A stretch of DNA of 64,000 nucleotides, taken from contig CAWDMN010000039.1 in assembly GCA_963803155.1 (NCBI GenBank), forward strand, positions 36,089-100,088. The letters are read 5' to 3'. The position numbers and the translations under genes were made by a program. The first letter of the stretch is position 1. Every line of letters begins with the position of its first letter. Shown piece after piece: positions 17,419 to 26,462 of the stretch. A model generated the notes under the pieces. The model saw only the letters and a list, made by a program, of their open reading frames with translations. It ran no database searches and was not told where the DNA came from. The stretch comes from CAWDMN01 sp963803155. Its GTDB lineage: Bacteria > Acidobacteriota > Terriglobia > Versatilivoradales > Versatilivoraceae.

Positions 17419-18621
17419 GTGGCGCGATCATTTTGTACCCTACTGGGCAGACATTGGTGGCTTGGGGTATTTCTAGCCTTATTAGTAAACCTCGCTAATT
17501 GGAATGTGGCCAGCGCGGAGACTCCGCGGGCTGAAAAAGTTTCCGTCCCATCTCAGGTTTTCGTTTATGTGGGGACCTATACGCAGAAGGAGAGCAAAGG
17601 GATTTATTTGCTTCAGCTGGACACCCGGAACGGAAAGCTTACCCCGATTGGAGTTGCGGCGGAGGTGAAGAACCCCTCGTTCCTGGCCATTCATCCGGAC
17701 CGCCGCCATCTCTATGCGGTGGGCGAGTTGGAGTCATTTAATGGGAAGCCCGCCGGAGCAGTCAGCGCCTTTCAGATCGATCCAAAAACCAGGAAATTGA
17801 CCCTGCTCAACCAGCAGTCGTCCGTTGGTGGAGGGCCGTGTCATCTGAGTGTGGACAAAGAGGGGAAAAATGTATTGGTGGCCAATTATGGGGGAGGCAG
17901 CGTCGCCGTTTTGCCTATCCTGCCCGATGGCAAGCTTAAGGAAGCCAGCTCCTTCATTCAACATCAAGGCTCCAGTGTGAACCCGCAACGGCAAAAGGAA
18001 CCGCACGCCCACTCTATTAACCTGGATGCGTTCAACCGCTATGCCTTCGTCGCGGACTTGGGACTCGACAAAATTATGATTTACCAATTTGACAAGGCTG
18101 CCGGCAAGCTAACACCGGGCAAGGTTCCATTTGCCGCGGTCAAGCCAGGAGCCGGACCGCGTCATTTCGCGTTTCATCCCCAGGGCAAATGGGCCTATGT
18201 CATTAATGAACTGGACTCCACCGTCATTGCTTTCCATTATCTGCCCGAGCGCGGACAACTGGAGACAATCCAAACCATTTCCACTCTTCCCATCGGGTTT
18301 ACCGGAACAAATTATCCGGCTGAGGTGCAGGTTCATCCTTCCGGAAAATTCCTCTACGGTTCCAATCGGGGGCATAACAGCCTGGCGATTTATTCCATCG
18401 ATCCGTCCAATGGAAAACTGGCTTTGGTGGGACACGAATCGACCCGTGGCAAGAACCCGCGCAATTTTGGAATTGATCCTTCCGGCCGGTACCTGATTGC
18501 CGCCAACCAAGACAGCAACAACCTGGTGCTTTACCAGATCGACGAGAAGACCGGCCGATTGACATTCCTCCAAGAGCTGACAATTTCCATGCCGGTCTGC
18601 GTGAAATTTCTTCCGCAATGA
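17419..18621 (+). CDS. Exported seven-bladed beta-propeller lactonase
   Basis: 400-residue member of the lactonase/YbhE family (6-phosphogluconolactonase-like propeller). A signal peptide (LGVFLALLVNLANWNVASAE) predicts export, unlike the cytoplasmic YbhE enzyme. Propeller motifs recur: VFVYVGTYTQKESKGIYLLQLD, PSFLAIHPDRRHLYAVGE, GGGPCHLSVDKEGKNVLVANYGGGSVAV, GAGPRHFAFHPQGKWAYVINE, GKNPRNFGIDPSGRYLIAANQDSNNLVLY. The GTG at 17419 was chosen because AAAGGAGGA lies eight bases upstream. Being exported, it probably acts on another lactone or has a non-pentose-phosphate role. Confidence 0.88.
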   Translation: MARSFCTLLGRHWWLGVFLALLVNLANWNVASAETPRAEKVSVPSQVFVYVGTYTQKESKGIYLLQLDTRNGKLTPIGVAAEVKNPSFLAIHPDRRHLYAVGELESFNGKPAGAVSAFQIDPKTRKLTLLNQQSSVGGGPCHLSVDKEGKNVLVANYGGGSVAVLPILPDGKLKEASSFIQHQGSSVNPQRQKEPHAHSINLDAFNRYAFVADLGLDKIMIYQFDKAAGKLTPGKVPFAAVKPGAGPRHFAFHPQGKWAYVINELDSTVIAFHYLPERGQLETIQTISTLPIGFTGTNYPAEVQVHPSGKFLYGSNRGHNSLAIYSIDPSNGKLALVGHESTRGKNPRNFGIDPSGRYLIAANQDSNNLVLYQIDEKTGRLTFLQELTISMPVCVKFLPQ

Positions 18622-18643
18622 AGCCGCAGCGGAACGAAGAATA

Positions 18644-18735
18644 AACCACGAAGATCACGATGAACACGAAGAAAATAAATGTTATTGCTGATATGCCGTG
18701 ACTTTTTCTTCATGTTCTCAATAATCTTCGTGGTT
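18644..18735. repeat. Inverted repeat between convergent genes
   Basis: Arms AACCACGAAGAT...GAACACGAAGAAAA (18644-18675) and TTTTTCTTCATGTTC...ATCTTCGTGGTT (18703-18735) pair imperfectly. It lies between the propeller gene and the amidohydrolase gene and could end both transcripts. Similar sequences are common as dispersed palindromes in several phyla. Confidence 0.6.
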
Positions 18736-18758
18736 AAAGAAGAAGCCGATTTCGATGT

Positions 18759-20120
18759 TCAATCCCGTGGCGATTCCGGAATCTTCTTGTCCAGCGTGTA
18801 AAAAGCGCCATTCTTCCAAAGGAATCGCCCATTCACCATCGTGAAAGCGACATCCTCTCCACTTGCCGATAATACAAGTCTCTTCGCCGGATTTACAGAA
18901 GCCGGATCGGTGACTTCAGACAAATTCACGGCAATCAAATCCGCTTGCTTCCCTTTTTCGATGGAGCCAATCAGGGGTGACAAGCCCAGCGATTCCGCAC
19001 CGCCCAGAGTCGCCAGACGGAGCAATGAATCCGGCGTGAGGCCGAGCGCTTCCTCATCGTCCGGAAAACTGAGTCCTTCACTCCCGCTCCGGCCCATTTG
19101 TTGCGCCCGCACCGCGCGCATCTCCTCAAACAGATCCAATGAATCATTGCTGGCGGAGCTATCCGTGCCAAGACCGATCCTCAAACCAAGCGTCCTGAGC
19201 CGGGGCAAATCCATCACGCCCGTGTTCAGCTTGGCATTCGACTTGGGACAGTGGGCGATGGGAACTCCGCGCTTCGCCAGTATCCAGCCATCCTCCGGAG
19301 TCAAGTGGAGACAATGCACCAGCTGAGTATGAGGCCCCAAGATCCCCAGGTCCTCCAAGTATCTGACGGTCGAACATCCCGGCGGCATCCAGCTGACTCC
19401 TTCTCTCCGGAAGTAATCTCCAATCGGGCCGGAACCATCTCGGAGAAACTGGCATTCCTCCATCGATTCCGCCGTATGAATCGAGAGAGGAAAATTTTCC
19501 GAAGAAGCATAATTCGCCGCATTTTTGAATAGGATGGGGCTGACGGTATAAGGCGAATGAGGGGAGATTCCCAACCATAGACGCAAGCGGACCTCGGATG
19601 CCGCGCCGGCCAACCGGGAATGGCGGGCTGCCATTCGGACCCGGAGCGAATGCATGGATTGATCGGCCTGCGCCGGGTCCTTCCCAAAGACCTCCTGGTA
19701 CAGCACTCCTCGCAAGCCGCTCTGGATCAGGGCTTCCAAGGAATCCCCCGAATCCATGGAGTCCGCCACAGTGGTGATTCCCCCCCGGATGCATTCGGCG
19801 GCCCCCAACAACGCGGACTGCCGCAATTCCTCCGGACTAAGCTGATGGTATTTCATTTGTACCACTCCCCGGATCCATTCCCAAAAAGGCCGGTCCTCAA
19901 AGGCGCCGTGCAATACCGTCAACTCCAGATGAGCATGAACATTGACCAGCCCGGGCAACAGGACAGCTCCTTGATAATGTTGTGCCTCCTCCGCGGGATA
20001 CTTGCTCATCAACTCCTGACGGACGCCCCAATCCTCGATGCAGTTCCCTCTAATAAGGACAGCACCTTCCCTGAGCCATGGACTGGTAATGGGAATCAGC
20101 CAAGAGGCGGAAATGATCAT
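18759..20120 (-). CDS. Amidohydrolase, nucleoside/aminofutalosine deaminase-like
   Basis: Metal-dependent hydrolase of the TrzA/SAH-deaminase group, 453 residues. Ligands are visible as VNVHAHLELT (variant of HTHxE), SIHTAES with nearby EEC, VHCLHL and LGTDSSASNDSLDLFEEM. The motif IAHCPKSNAKLNTG is characteristic of the deaminases acting on S-adenosylhomocysteine, methylthioadenosine or aminodeoxyfutalosine. No menaquinone genes are adjacent, so the substrate remains open. It begins with a beta-strand collar domain (MIISASWLIPITSPWLREGAVLI) as expected. Confidence 0.85.
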   Translation of the reverse strand: MIISASWLIPITSPWLREGAVLIRGNCIEDWGVRQELMSKYPAEEAQHYQGAVLLPGLVNVHAHLELTVLHGAFEDRPFWEWIRGVVQMKYHQLSPEELRQSALLGAAECIRGGITTVADSMDSGDSLEALIQSGLRGVLYQEVFGKDPAQADQSMHSLRVRMAARHSRLAGAASEVRLRLWLGISPHSPYTVSPILFKNAANYASSENFPLSIHTAESMEECQFLRDGSGPIGDYFRREGVSWMPPGCSTVRYLEDLGILGPHTQLVHCLHLTPEDGWILAKRGVPIAHCPKSNAKLNTGVMDLPRLRTLGLRIGLGTDSSASNDSLDLFEEMRAVRAQQMGRSGSEGLSFPDDEEALGLTPDSLLRLATLGGAESLGLSPLIGSIEKGKQADLIAVNLSEVTDPASVNPAKRLVLSASGEDVAFTMVNGRFLWKNGAFYTLDKKIPESPRD

Positions 20121-20521
20121 ATTAACCTCTTCAATTTCACATTCCCCGGGAAAGCCCTTGCGGCAGGGATTTCACTCGATTTCTACGGCTTTGCGACATC
20201 CAATCTTCGGTGCCCGGAGTTTTTTCCTGGTGATCGGGAATGTCTCACGGGCAGGTCCGCACCATGCGGAGTCCAGGTTTGGTCTCATCAGATTCCGCTG
20301 GTTCCAAGCCTTTATCAGTGCCACAATCATAATAGCAGAAAGCAATGAAAGGCTGGAAAGCCATTGAATTTTCAGCCCAGTCGGTTTATATTGGCACGGG
20401 CTCAAATGGCTTGAAGGGTGGATGTGTGCCTAAACTTTTTCTTCTCGCTGAACCTGTTCTTCCGTCGAAGTAAACCTCTGAAATTGATGTGCTTCGGGAA
20501 ACCCCCTTCACATGGTGAATC
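20121..20521. other. Intergenic region with one possible small membrane ORF
   Basis: Divergent region between the amidohydrolase and the glycosyltransferase. The only candidate gene is the small frame at 20172-20405. Confidence 0.5.
20172..20405 (-). CDS. Possible small membrane protein
   Basis: 77-codon frame, starting from TTG, with one hydrophobic helix (WLSSLSLLSAIMIVALIKAW) followed by a basic tail. It lies 51 bases upstream of the amidohydrolase and reads the same way. No recognisable family and no clear ribosome site, so it may be spurious. Confidence 0.3.
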   Translation of the reverse strand: MSPCQYKPTGLKIQWLSSLSLLSAIMIVALIKAWNQRNLMRPNLDSAWCGPARETFPITRKKLRAPKIGCRKAVEIE

Positions 20522-22111
20522 ATGGATCTGCTGGCGCAGGGCTTAATACATCAAATAAAGCGCTTCTTTGTCCCAACCGGACCCTACGGATATTTTTATG
20601 AGCATTCCCGCAATGCTTATGTCCCCAATGCCTTCGACCTGATGATCCTGATCCCTTATTTCGCCATCCTAATTGTTTTGGCCCTTTTTGGACTCCATCG
20701 TTATCATCTGGTTTATCTTTACCTCAAGCATAAGAAACCGCTTCCTGCGCCAGAGCATTTTGCCGAACTTCCGCGAGTCACGATTCAGCTCCCCATTTAC
20801 AACGAAATGTACGTGGTGGAACGTTTGCTCCAGGCCGTCACCAGCATTGAATACCCCCGGGACCTGCTGGAAATCCAGGTCTTGGACGACTCCACCGATG
20901 AAACCCAAGCGGTGTCGCAACGCGGCGTGGAGAAATATAAAAGTCTGGGCTTCAACATTCATTACCTTCATCGCGAAAACAGGGAAGGATTCAAGGCCGG
21001 AGCTTTGGAAGAGGGATTGAAGAGCGCCCGGGGTGAATTTGTCGCCATCTTTGACGCCGATTTTGTCCCCAACCCGGATTTCCTATACAAAACCATTCAT
21101 TACTTTACCAATCCCCGGATTGCGGTGGTTCAGACTCGCTGGGGACACATCAACCGGGAATCCAACCAACTGACTCAGGCAGAGGCCATTATTCTGGACG
21201 GTCATTTCGTCCTGGAGCATGGCGCCCGTTTTCACACGGGGAAATTTTTCAACTTCAACGGGACGGCTGGGATCTGGCGGCGAACGGCTATTGCCGACGC
21301 GGGGGGATGGCAGCATGACACGTTGACCGAAGATACAGATTTGAGCTATCGCGCCCAGATGAAAGGCTGGCGCTTTATGTATCTTCCCAATGTAGTTTGT
21401 CCGGCGGAACTTCCCGTGGATGTCAATTCTTTCAAGACTCAACAATTCCGCTGGGCTAAAGGGCTGGTGCAGACGGCCATCAAGCTGCTGCCTTCCATCT
21501 TCATGTCGAAGCTTCCCTTGAAAATCAAGATGGAAGCCTTCTTCCACCTCGGCGCCAATTGCTCTTATCCGCTGATGGTGCTGTTCTCCCTGATTTTTTT
21601 GCCCGCGATGATCGTCCGGTTTTATCAGGGGTGGTTCCAAATGCTTTATATCGATTTGCCGCTTTTCCTTTCCGCCACCCTCTCCGTTTCGATTTTTTAT
21701 CTTGTTTCGCAGCGGGAGCTCTTTCCCGACACTTGGAAACGCTCTTTTCGATATCTGCCCTTTATCATGTCGGTGGGAATCGGACTTTCAGTCAGTAATT
21801 CCCGCGCCGTATTCGAAGCCCTGATTGGGAAAAAGACCGCCTTCACACGCACCCCCAAATACGCCATCCAGACGGCCACGGGCCAGACCGGACAAAAATC
21901 CCTCTACCGTGGCAAATCCGGCTATACCCCATACCTGGAATTGGCCTTGGGTTTTTATTTTGTCCTGACGATTGTATATTCGTTGTTTAACCAAAATTAC
22001 GCGACCGTCCCTTTTTTGTTTTTATTCGTAGACGGCTTCATTTACTTCGGCTTCATGTCGCTCTTCCAGCACCGCTTGGCCAAAATGGGAGGGCAGAAAT
22101 CCCCTCATTAA
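20522..22111 (+). CDS. Processive family 2 glycosyltransferase, cellulose-synthase-like
   Basis: 529-residue membrane glycosyltransferase. N-terminal helix (LMILIPYFAILIVLALFGL), GT2 catalytic domain, then about four helices (ANCSYPLMVLFSLIFLPAMIV, LFLSATLSVSIFYLV, YLELALGFYFVLTIVYSLF, YATVPFLFLFVDGFIYFGFM). Catalytic motifs of processive enzymes are intact: VLDDSTDET, IFDADFVP, TEDTDLSYRAQ and the product-holding QQFRWAKG (QxxRW). Such proteins polymerise beta-linked glucan or mannan and export it. No BcsB or PilZ partner is attached, although a PilZ gene lies at 4401. Confidence 0.9.
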   Translation: MDLLAQGLIHQIKRFFVPTGPYGYFYEHSRNAYVPNAFDLMILIPYFAILIVLALFGLHRYHLVYLYLKHKKPLPAPEHFAELPRVTIQLPIYNEMYVVERLLQAVTSIEYPRDLLEIQVLDDSTDETQAVSQRGVEKYKSLGFNIHYLHRENREGFKAGALEEGLKSARGEFVAIFDADFVPNPDFLYKTIHYFTNPRIAVVQTRWGHINRESNQLTQAEAIILDGHFVLEHGARFHTGKFFNFNGTAGIWRRTAIADAGGWQHDTLTEDTDLSYRAQMKGWRFMYLPNVVCPAELPVDVNSFKTQQFRWAKGLVQTAIKLLPSIFMSKLPLKIKMEAFFHLGANCSYPLMVLFSLIFLPAMIVRFYQGWFQMLYIDLPLFLSATLSVSIFYLVSQRELFPDTWKRSFRYLPFIMSVGIGLSVSNSRAVFEALIGKKTAFTRTPKYAIQTATGQTGQKSLYRGKSGYTPYLELALGFYFVLTIVYSLFNQNYATVPFLFLFVDGFIYFGFMSLFQHRLAKMGGQKSPH

Positions 22112-22284
22112 GCACGACAATAATTTATTCCAACAGGTATGACGCAAAGCCGGAGGGAATCCTAAAAGGATCGCCGGACGGGCAGATCGGGAGGAATAGA
22201 GTGGAGCTTTAGGACATTTTGGATCTGCCGATTGATTAAAGATACTCAATTTAATTTCAGAATATTTTTGGAGGCAAGGATTTC

Positions 22285-22845
22285 ATGATTTCAGCAACAG
22301 AAATGCGAAGGGGAATGATCATCAAAAAGGACAATGAGCTTTTCAGTGTCCATGCCATGGCACACCGGACTCCCGGCAATTTGCGCGGCTTCGTGCAGGC
22401 CAAGTTGCGCAACCTGCGAAACGGCTCCATGAATGACTGCCGCTTTCGTTCCGTGGACACCGTGGAGAGAGTGGTTCTGGACCAGCAAGAGATGGAATAC
22501 CTATACAAAGACGGCACTGAATACTGTTTCATGAACACGGAGACTTATGAACAGATCCATCTTTCGGAAGAGATGCTGGGAGAAGATGTCAATTACCTGA
22601 TTCCCAACATCAAGATCAAGGTGGATTTCTACGAAAATTCCCCCATCGGCATCGAGATCCCGCTCACCGTGGACATGACGGTGGTGGAAACCGAGCCTAG
22701 TTTAAAGGGGGCCACCGTATCCAATGTGGGCAAGCCCGCCAAGCTGGAAACCGGCCTCGTAGTGCAGGTTCCATCTTTCATCGAACAGGGCGAGAAAATC
22801 CGGATCGACACCGGAGAAGGTAAGTATCTGGAGCGAGTCCGCTGA
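22285..22845 (+). CDS. efp: Translation elongation factor P, Asn-loop variant
   Basis: Relieves ribosome stalling at proline runs. All three domains are present in 186 residues: KOW-like N-domain, then OB domains (DVNYLIPNIKIKVDFYENSPIGIEIPLTVDMTVVETEPSLKGATVSNVGKPAKLETGLVVQVPSFIEQGEKIRIDTGEGKYLERV). The functional loop reads TPGNLRGF, so the position of Lys34 of the E. coli factor is Asn32 here. That excludes the EpmA beta-lysylation and EarP rhamnosylation types. GGAGG lies about ten bases upstream. Two hairpin terminators follow. Confidence 0.96.
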   Translation: MISATEMRRGMIIKKDNELFSVHAMAHRTPGNLRGFVQAKLRNLRNGSMNDCRFRSVDTVERVVLDQQEMEYLYKDGTEYCFMNTETYEQIHLSEEMLGEDVNYLIPNIKIKVDFYENSPIGIEIPLTVDMTVVETEPSLKGATVSNVGKPAKLETGLVVQVPSFIEQGEKIRIDTGEGKYLERVR

Positions 22846-22852
22846 GCTTTCC

Positions 22853-22880
22853 AAAAGGCGCCTTCAATGGCGCGCCTTTT
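22853..22880. terminator. Bidirectional terminator between efp and the RluA gene
   Basis: Stem AAAAGGCGC / GCGCCTTTT with an 11-base loop, eight bases after the efp stop. The A and T runs make it usable from both sides. The stop codon of the RluA-type gene lies inside it. Confidence 0.75.
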
Positions 22881-23628
22881 GATTTCTGGCTCCTTCAAGG
22901 GGCTTCTTCTCCGGAAGCCCCCCTTTTTTTATTAAGGCAAGAAAAGAAGATGGCGGGGGAGATTGAAACTCCATCGGCTCCCCCGTGCGCGGATGCTTGA
23001 ACTTGAGTTTAACAGCATGCAGGGCCAGCCGATGAAGGGAGCTGGTCTGGCCGCCATAAGCCTTGTCGCCGACGATCGGATGCCCCTGTTCCGCGAGATG
23101 GACTCGAATCTGGTGCTTTCGGCCAGTCTCCAAATTCAACTCTGCCAGCGTAAAATGCGCGGATGATTTCAAAACCTTTCCATGGGTGACCGCTAATTTT
23201 CCTTTTTTGGAATCATGCGTGGAATAGCACCGGTGGATGGAATTCTCCGCCAGCAGGGATTGAATGGTGAATTGCTTCTGCTTGATTTGCCCCTCCGTCA
23301 CGGCCAGATAAGTCCGTCCCGCCACATGCTCTTTGAACTGCTGCTGAAGGTTGAATTTGGCGGACTCCTGCTTGGCAAATACCAGCAGGCCTGAGGCCTC
23401 GCGGTCCAGCCGGTGAACGATGAAGATCTTTTCCGGAGGGCGATGGCTTTTCACATGCTCATAAAGCCGGGCATACACAGTCTGATGTTTCTCGCTCTGG
23501 CTGGCAATCGTCAAAAGGCCGGAAGGCTTCTCCACCACGAGGATATCTTCATCTTCAAATAAAACCGTGATATGGGTTGGAGCATGAGAACGACGCGGGC
23601 GGCCGGATTTGGAATGTTTTGATTTCAA
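22864..23628 (-). CDS. RluA-family pseudouridine synthase
   Basis: Isomerises uridine in rRNA or tRNA. The 254-residue protein has the catalytic motif FIVHRLDREASGLLVFAK (aspartate in RLDRE), preceded by LVVEKPSGLLTIA and followed by RTYLAVTEG and the RluA-type KHQIRVHLAEQGHPIVGDKAYGG. There is no N-terminal S4 domain, as in RluA/RluF-like single-domain forms. Translation seems to start at TTG with an AAAGGTGGT site; no ATG precedes the conserved region. It is convergent with efp and its 3' end overlaps the efp terminators. Confidence 0.93.
   Translation of the reverse strand: MKSKHSKSGRPRRSHAPTHITVLFEDEDILVVEKPSGLLTIASQSEKHQTVYARLYEHVKSHRPPEKIFIVHRLDREASGLLVFAKQESAKFNLQQQFKEHVAGRTYLAVTEGQIKQKQFTIQSLLAENSIHRCYSTHDSKKGKLAVTHGKVLKSSAHFTLAELNLETGRKHQIRVHLAEQGHPIVGDKAYGGQTSSLHRLALHAVKLKFKHPRTGEPMEFQSPPPSSFLALIKKGGLPEKKPLEGARNQKARH
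22899..22930 (+). terminator. Second efp terminator inside the convergent gene
   Basis: GGGGCTTC / GAAGCCCC stem with a 7-base loop and seven T. It is a canonical plus-strand intrinsic terminator placed within the last codons of the minus-strand RluA gene. Confidence 0.8.
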
Positions 23629-23656
23629 CAGGCACCACCTTTGAGATGTCTTTCAA

Positions 23657-24940
23657 TCACCTTTCCCCCATCTTCGTATAATAATCCGCGAGAGCGATGA
23701 CTTTGTTTTGCCTTCTCGATTGTTCAGCGGCAAAAACCAAGGCATGGCTTCGCAATGCTTCCCGCGCATCCACGGCCACTCGAGATTCAGATCGATTAAG
23801 GATCGCCGAGAGCCATTCCCCCACAACAATCTTGTCTTCCGGGTGATAGGAGGCGGGATGTTCCACCTTGTGCTCTTCAACCTCGGATCGCGAAAACTGT
23901 TTGAAGGTGATGCGGCCAGCCGCTTCATCATAGAGCAATTCCCCCCTGGTCCCTTGTAGTCTAGTTCTTCGCCCATTGGTAAAGGAATAACCCGTGAGAG
24001 TGCAGGTAGCCGTAATTCCATTTTCAAATTCCAACAAGACCACCTGGTGATCCACCACATTATTGCCTGCATGCCAAACGCAGGCGCCCCAACTTCCCCG
24101 CCGAACTGCTTCTAGATGGGCTTCGCGGGAATGTACAGGCGAGACATCTCTGGCGGGCCAGTCCTCCAAATCAGTTTCCACATAAAGCCGCAAAGCAGAA
24201 TAAGGGCATTCCTTCGTAATTGAGCAATCATCCAGACAACGCGTACCACTTCCCGGAGGGGCTTGGTCCGGCTGGAAAAATGAGAGGGCGCCGAATGAGG
24301 AGACATGGCGGCAGTCCCCATCCGCCAACCAGTGAATAAAATCCAGGTCATGACAACACTTGTGCAGAAGCAGGAAAGTATTGCTTTCGTGGCGCGCCCA
24401 GCGTCCCCGAACGTAATTATGGACAAAGCGGAAATGCCCGACGGCCTCCATGTGCTCGATGTGAATCAATCGTCCCAACCGTCCATCTAATGCAATTTTT
24501 TTAACCATGCGAAAGGCATCGCTATATCGCAAGGTATGGCACACCGAAACGATGGCTTCGGAATCTCTCTGAGCCTTGGCGATCTCGAGACAATCTTCAA
24601 AAGTGTCCGCCATCGGCTTTTCCAGCAAAAGGTGAAGTTTCCGGCGGAGACAGGCCAAGGCGGGTCCAGTGTGCCGATTGTCCATCGTGGCGATAATGGC
24701 CGCATCGCATTCCATTTCACTGTTGGCAAACTCTTCCCATCCGGAAAATGTCGCCGCTTCAGGTAATCCATGTTCGCGCGCGAATTGGGCGCGTCGTTCC
24801 GGATTGGGTTCAGCTACCGCCACAATCCGGGCTGCCGGAGCGAAATATGCCAATTGCCGGGCCAAATGAGAGCCGCGCGTTCCCGCACCGATCACTGCCA
24901 CTCCGAGAGGGTTTTGAGAAGATTCAAACATCCGGTTCAT
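23657..24940 (-). CDS. Gfo/Idh/MocA-family oxidoreductase
   Basis: NAD(P)-dependent sugar or cyclitol dehydrogenase family, 427 residues. The Rossmann start is VAVIGAGTRGSHLARQLAYF, then IVAVAEPNPERR, the family EKPMADTFEDCLEIAKA (LLEKP lysine) and a C-domain with HKCCHDLDFIHWLADG, where the catalytic-histidine type motif H-x-x-x-D stands. It is longer than the average family member because of an insertion after the histidine block (DCSITKECPYSALRLYVETDLEDWP). The PIG-L gene upstream reads the same way, so the pair may act on one sugar derivative. Confidence 0.9.
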   Translation of the reverse strand: MNRMFESSQNPLGVAVIGAGTRGSHLARQLAYFAPAARIVAVAEPNPERRAQFAREHGLPEAATFSGWEEFANSEMECDAAIIATMDNRHTGPALACLRRKLHLLLEKPMADTFEDCLEIAKAQRDSEAIVSVCHTLRYSDAFRMVKKIALDGRLGRLIHIEHMEAVGHFRFVHNYVRGRWARHESNTFLLLHKCCHDLDFIHWLADGDCRHVSSFGALSFFQPDQAPPGSGTRCLDDCSITKECPYSALRLYVETDLEDWPARDVSPVHSREAHLEAVRRGSWGACVWHAGNNVVDHQVVLLEFENGITATCTLTGYSFTNGRRTRLQGTRGELLYDEAAGRITFKQFSRSEVEEHKVEHPASYHPEDKIVVGEWLSAILNRSESRVAVDAREALRSHALVFAAEQSRRQNKVIALADYYTKMGER

Positions 24941-25198
24941 GTTATTTCCCAGCAGGTCTTCTTTGAACACTGTCTGTTTTTAACTGCTCCAGCTATAAAA
25001 GGAATGTATTTGCCCGGCGCCGCAATGATCATGGGAAGCCACGGTGAGCGATTCCCAGCGAGCCGTGGGCTTTTAACATGGTTGCTAAGTTCCACGCCTC
25101 GCAAAAAACGCTCAGCGTGGCTACCCGATTCTGGAAAAATGATTTGCCTTTGATCTGCAATGGACCATGGAGAAATTTCCCGCATGGTTCCACATGGA

Positions 25199-25945
25199 TT
25201 AAAAAAATCCCAATTCGAATATTTCCGCAAAAGGGGCCCGGATGTTCAGCTCCGCGGCAATTTGCCGATTCACCCGCAAGATCCTTTCATCGAAGCCATG
25301 GCCTCGGCTGTTCAGATTACGTTGATGCTGTGACTGGTGAAATCGGAGCAGTTCGCCTTTCCAAGCCGATTCTTCAGCATCGAAAGCGGTATAGAGATCC
25401 TGTCGCATCGTAATAGTCTTCGGATCCCGATTCAAAATTGCTATCGCGGACAGTTTTTCTTCCTGAAGAATCTGGCGAAGGAAGGCATAAGTCCGCTGAT
25501 GTCCCAGGTTGGTATCATTTCCATGCGGCAAAAACATGAATTGAGGACATTTTTTCATTAGATAGCTGCGCATCGTTTTCAAATTATCGGAAGTGTCGGC
25601 CAGATGCCCTTGATCATCTTCATTCAGGCATAAAAAACTCAATCCACTCTCCGGCAAACCGAAAAACCGACAGCTGGCGCGTTGTTCCTTTTCCCTTAGC
25701 CAGCCTTTGGCTTCAGCGGTCCAGGCCCCGTCAAAGCCATCTTCCACGCCACTGGCGCCGGAAGTCAGAACCGCCACATCGATGTCGTTTCCGTTCTTCT
25801 GGAAAAAACGCATCGCAATTCCGATGGCATCAAAGTCATCCGGATGCGGGGCCAGGACAGACACGCGCAAGGATGCGGGAATAGCGAGGGATTTCAGCGA
25901 CAGAGGGCGGCGTCCTTCAAAAAGAGTCTGGAGTTCCAAATTCAT
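25199..25945 (-). CDS. PIG-L/LmbE-family deacetylase
   Basis: Zinc-dependent N-acetyl hydrolase family, 248 residues. The metal and catalytic motif HPDD is in VLAPHPDDFDAIG, and the third ligand region is FLPHGNDTNLGHQRT. The usual HPDDE is HPDDFD here. VAVLTSGASGVEDGF matches the family's second block. Likely substrates are N-acetylglucosamine-type conjugates. The MocA-type oxidoreductase lies about 260 bases downstream on the same strand. Confidence 0.88.
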   Translation of the reverse strand: MNLELQTLFEGRRPLSLKSLAIPASLRVSVLAPHPDDFDAIGIAMRFFQKNGNDIDVAVLTSGASGVEDGFDGAWTAEAKGWLREKEQRASCRFFGLPESGLSFLCLNEDDQGHLADTSDNLKTMRSYLMKKCPQFMFLPHGNDTNLGHQRTYAFLRQILQEEKLSAIAILNRDPKTITMRQDLYTAFDAEESAWKGELLRFHQSQHQRNLNSRGHGFDERILRVNRQIAAELNIRAPFAEIFELGFF

Positions 25946-26462
25946 GGATTTATGATTTGCTCTCGATTCTATCTCTATGTTCTAAATGCCGCGGTTGAGT
26001 CACCCGCCGGATCTTGTCCTGGCCAGATTTTCAGCAACTCCAAAAAGATCGCTGCATATGGGCAAGAGCGTCGTCCTTGGACATAAAGCCGCATTTAGCC
26101 GATCCGATTGTCACGTCAAAGAGGCCAACTGTCAAGCCACTCCCGTGAATTGGGTGCAATTAAAAGTGAGAGGAATTACCCAAACTCAGTATTTCCACAT
26201 GTCCTGCCGCCGCCGCTCAATTGTGAAAACGGCTCCGCGCCGCTGCACTCCAAAATGACGATTCCAATTTTATTTTCCGGTCATTCTCCGCGCCTCTGCG
26301 TCTCCGCGCGAGATTTTTCCAGCTTGCTAATAGGCAGAAATTTGGAAAAATGCTGGATTGTTTCTTGCCCCCTCAAATTGCCCATGGTAATGTTCAACCT
26401 CATCATGACACATGCTCGTGTGTACATGAAATAGTCGTTCAGTTTCGGATTCGAATATTCAA
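25946..26462. other. Gene-free divergent region
   Basis: Between the PIG-L gene and the TauE gene. No convincing gene. A stretch near 26285-26320 (CGCCTCTGCGTCTCCGCG) resembles a sequence widely scattered in bacterial genomes. Promoters for both flanking genes should lie here but I could not place them. Confidence 0.5.
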
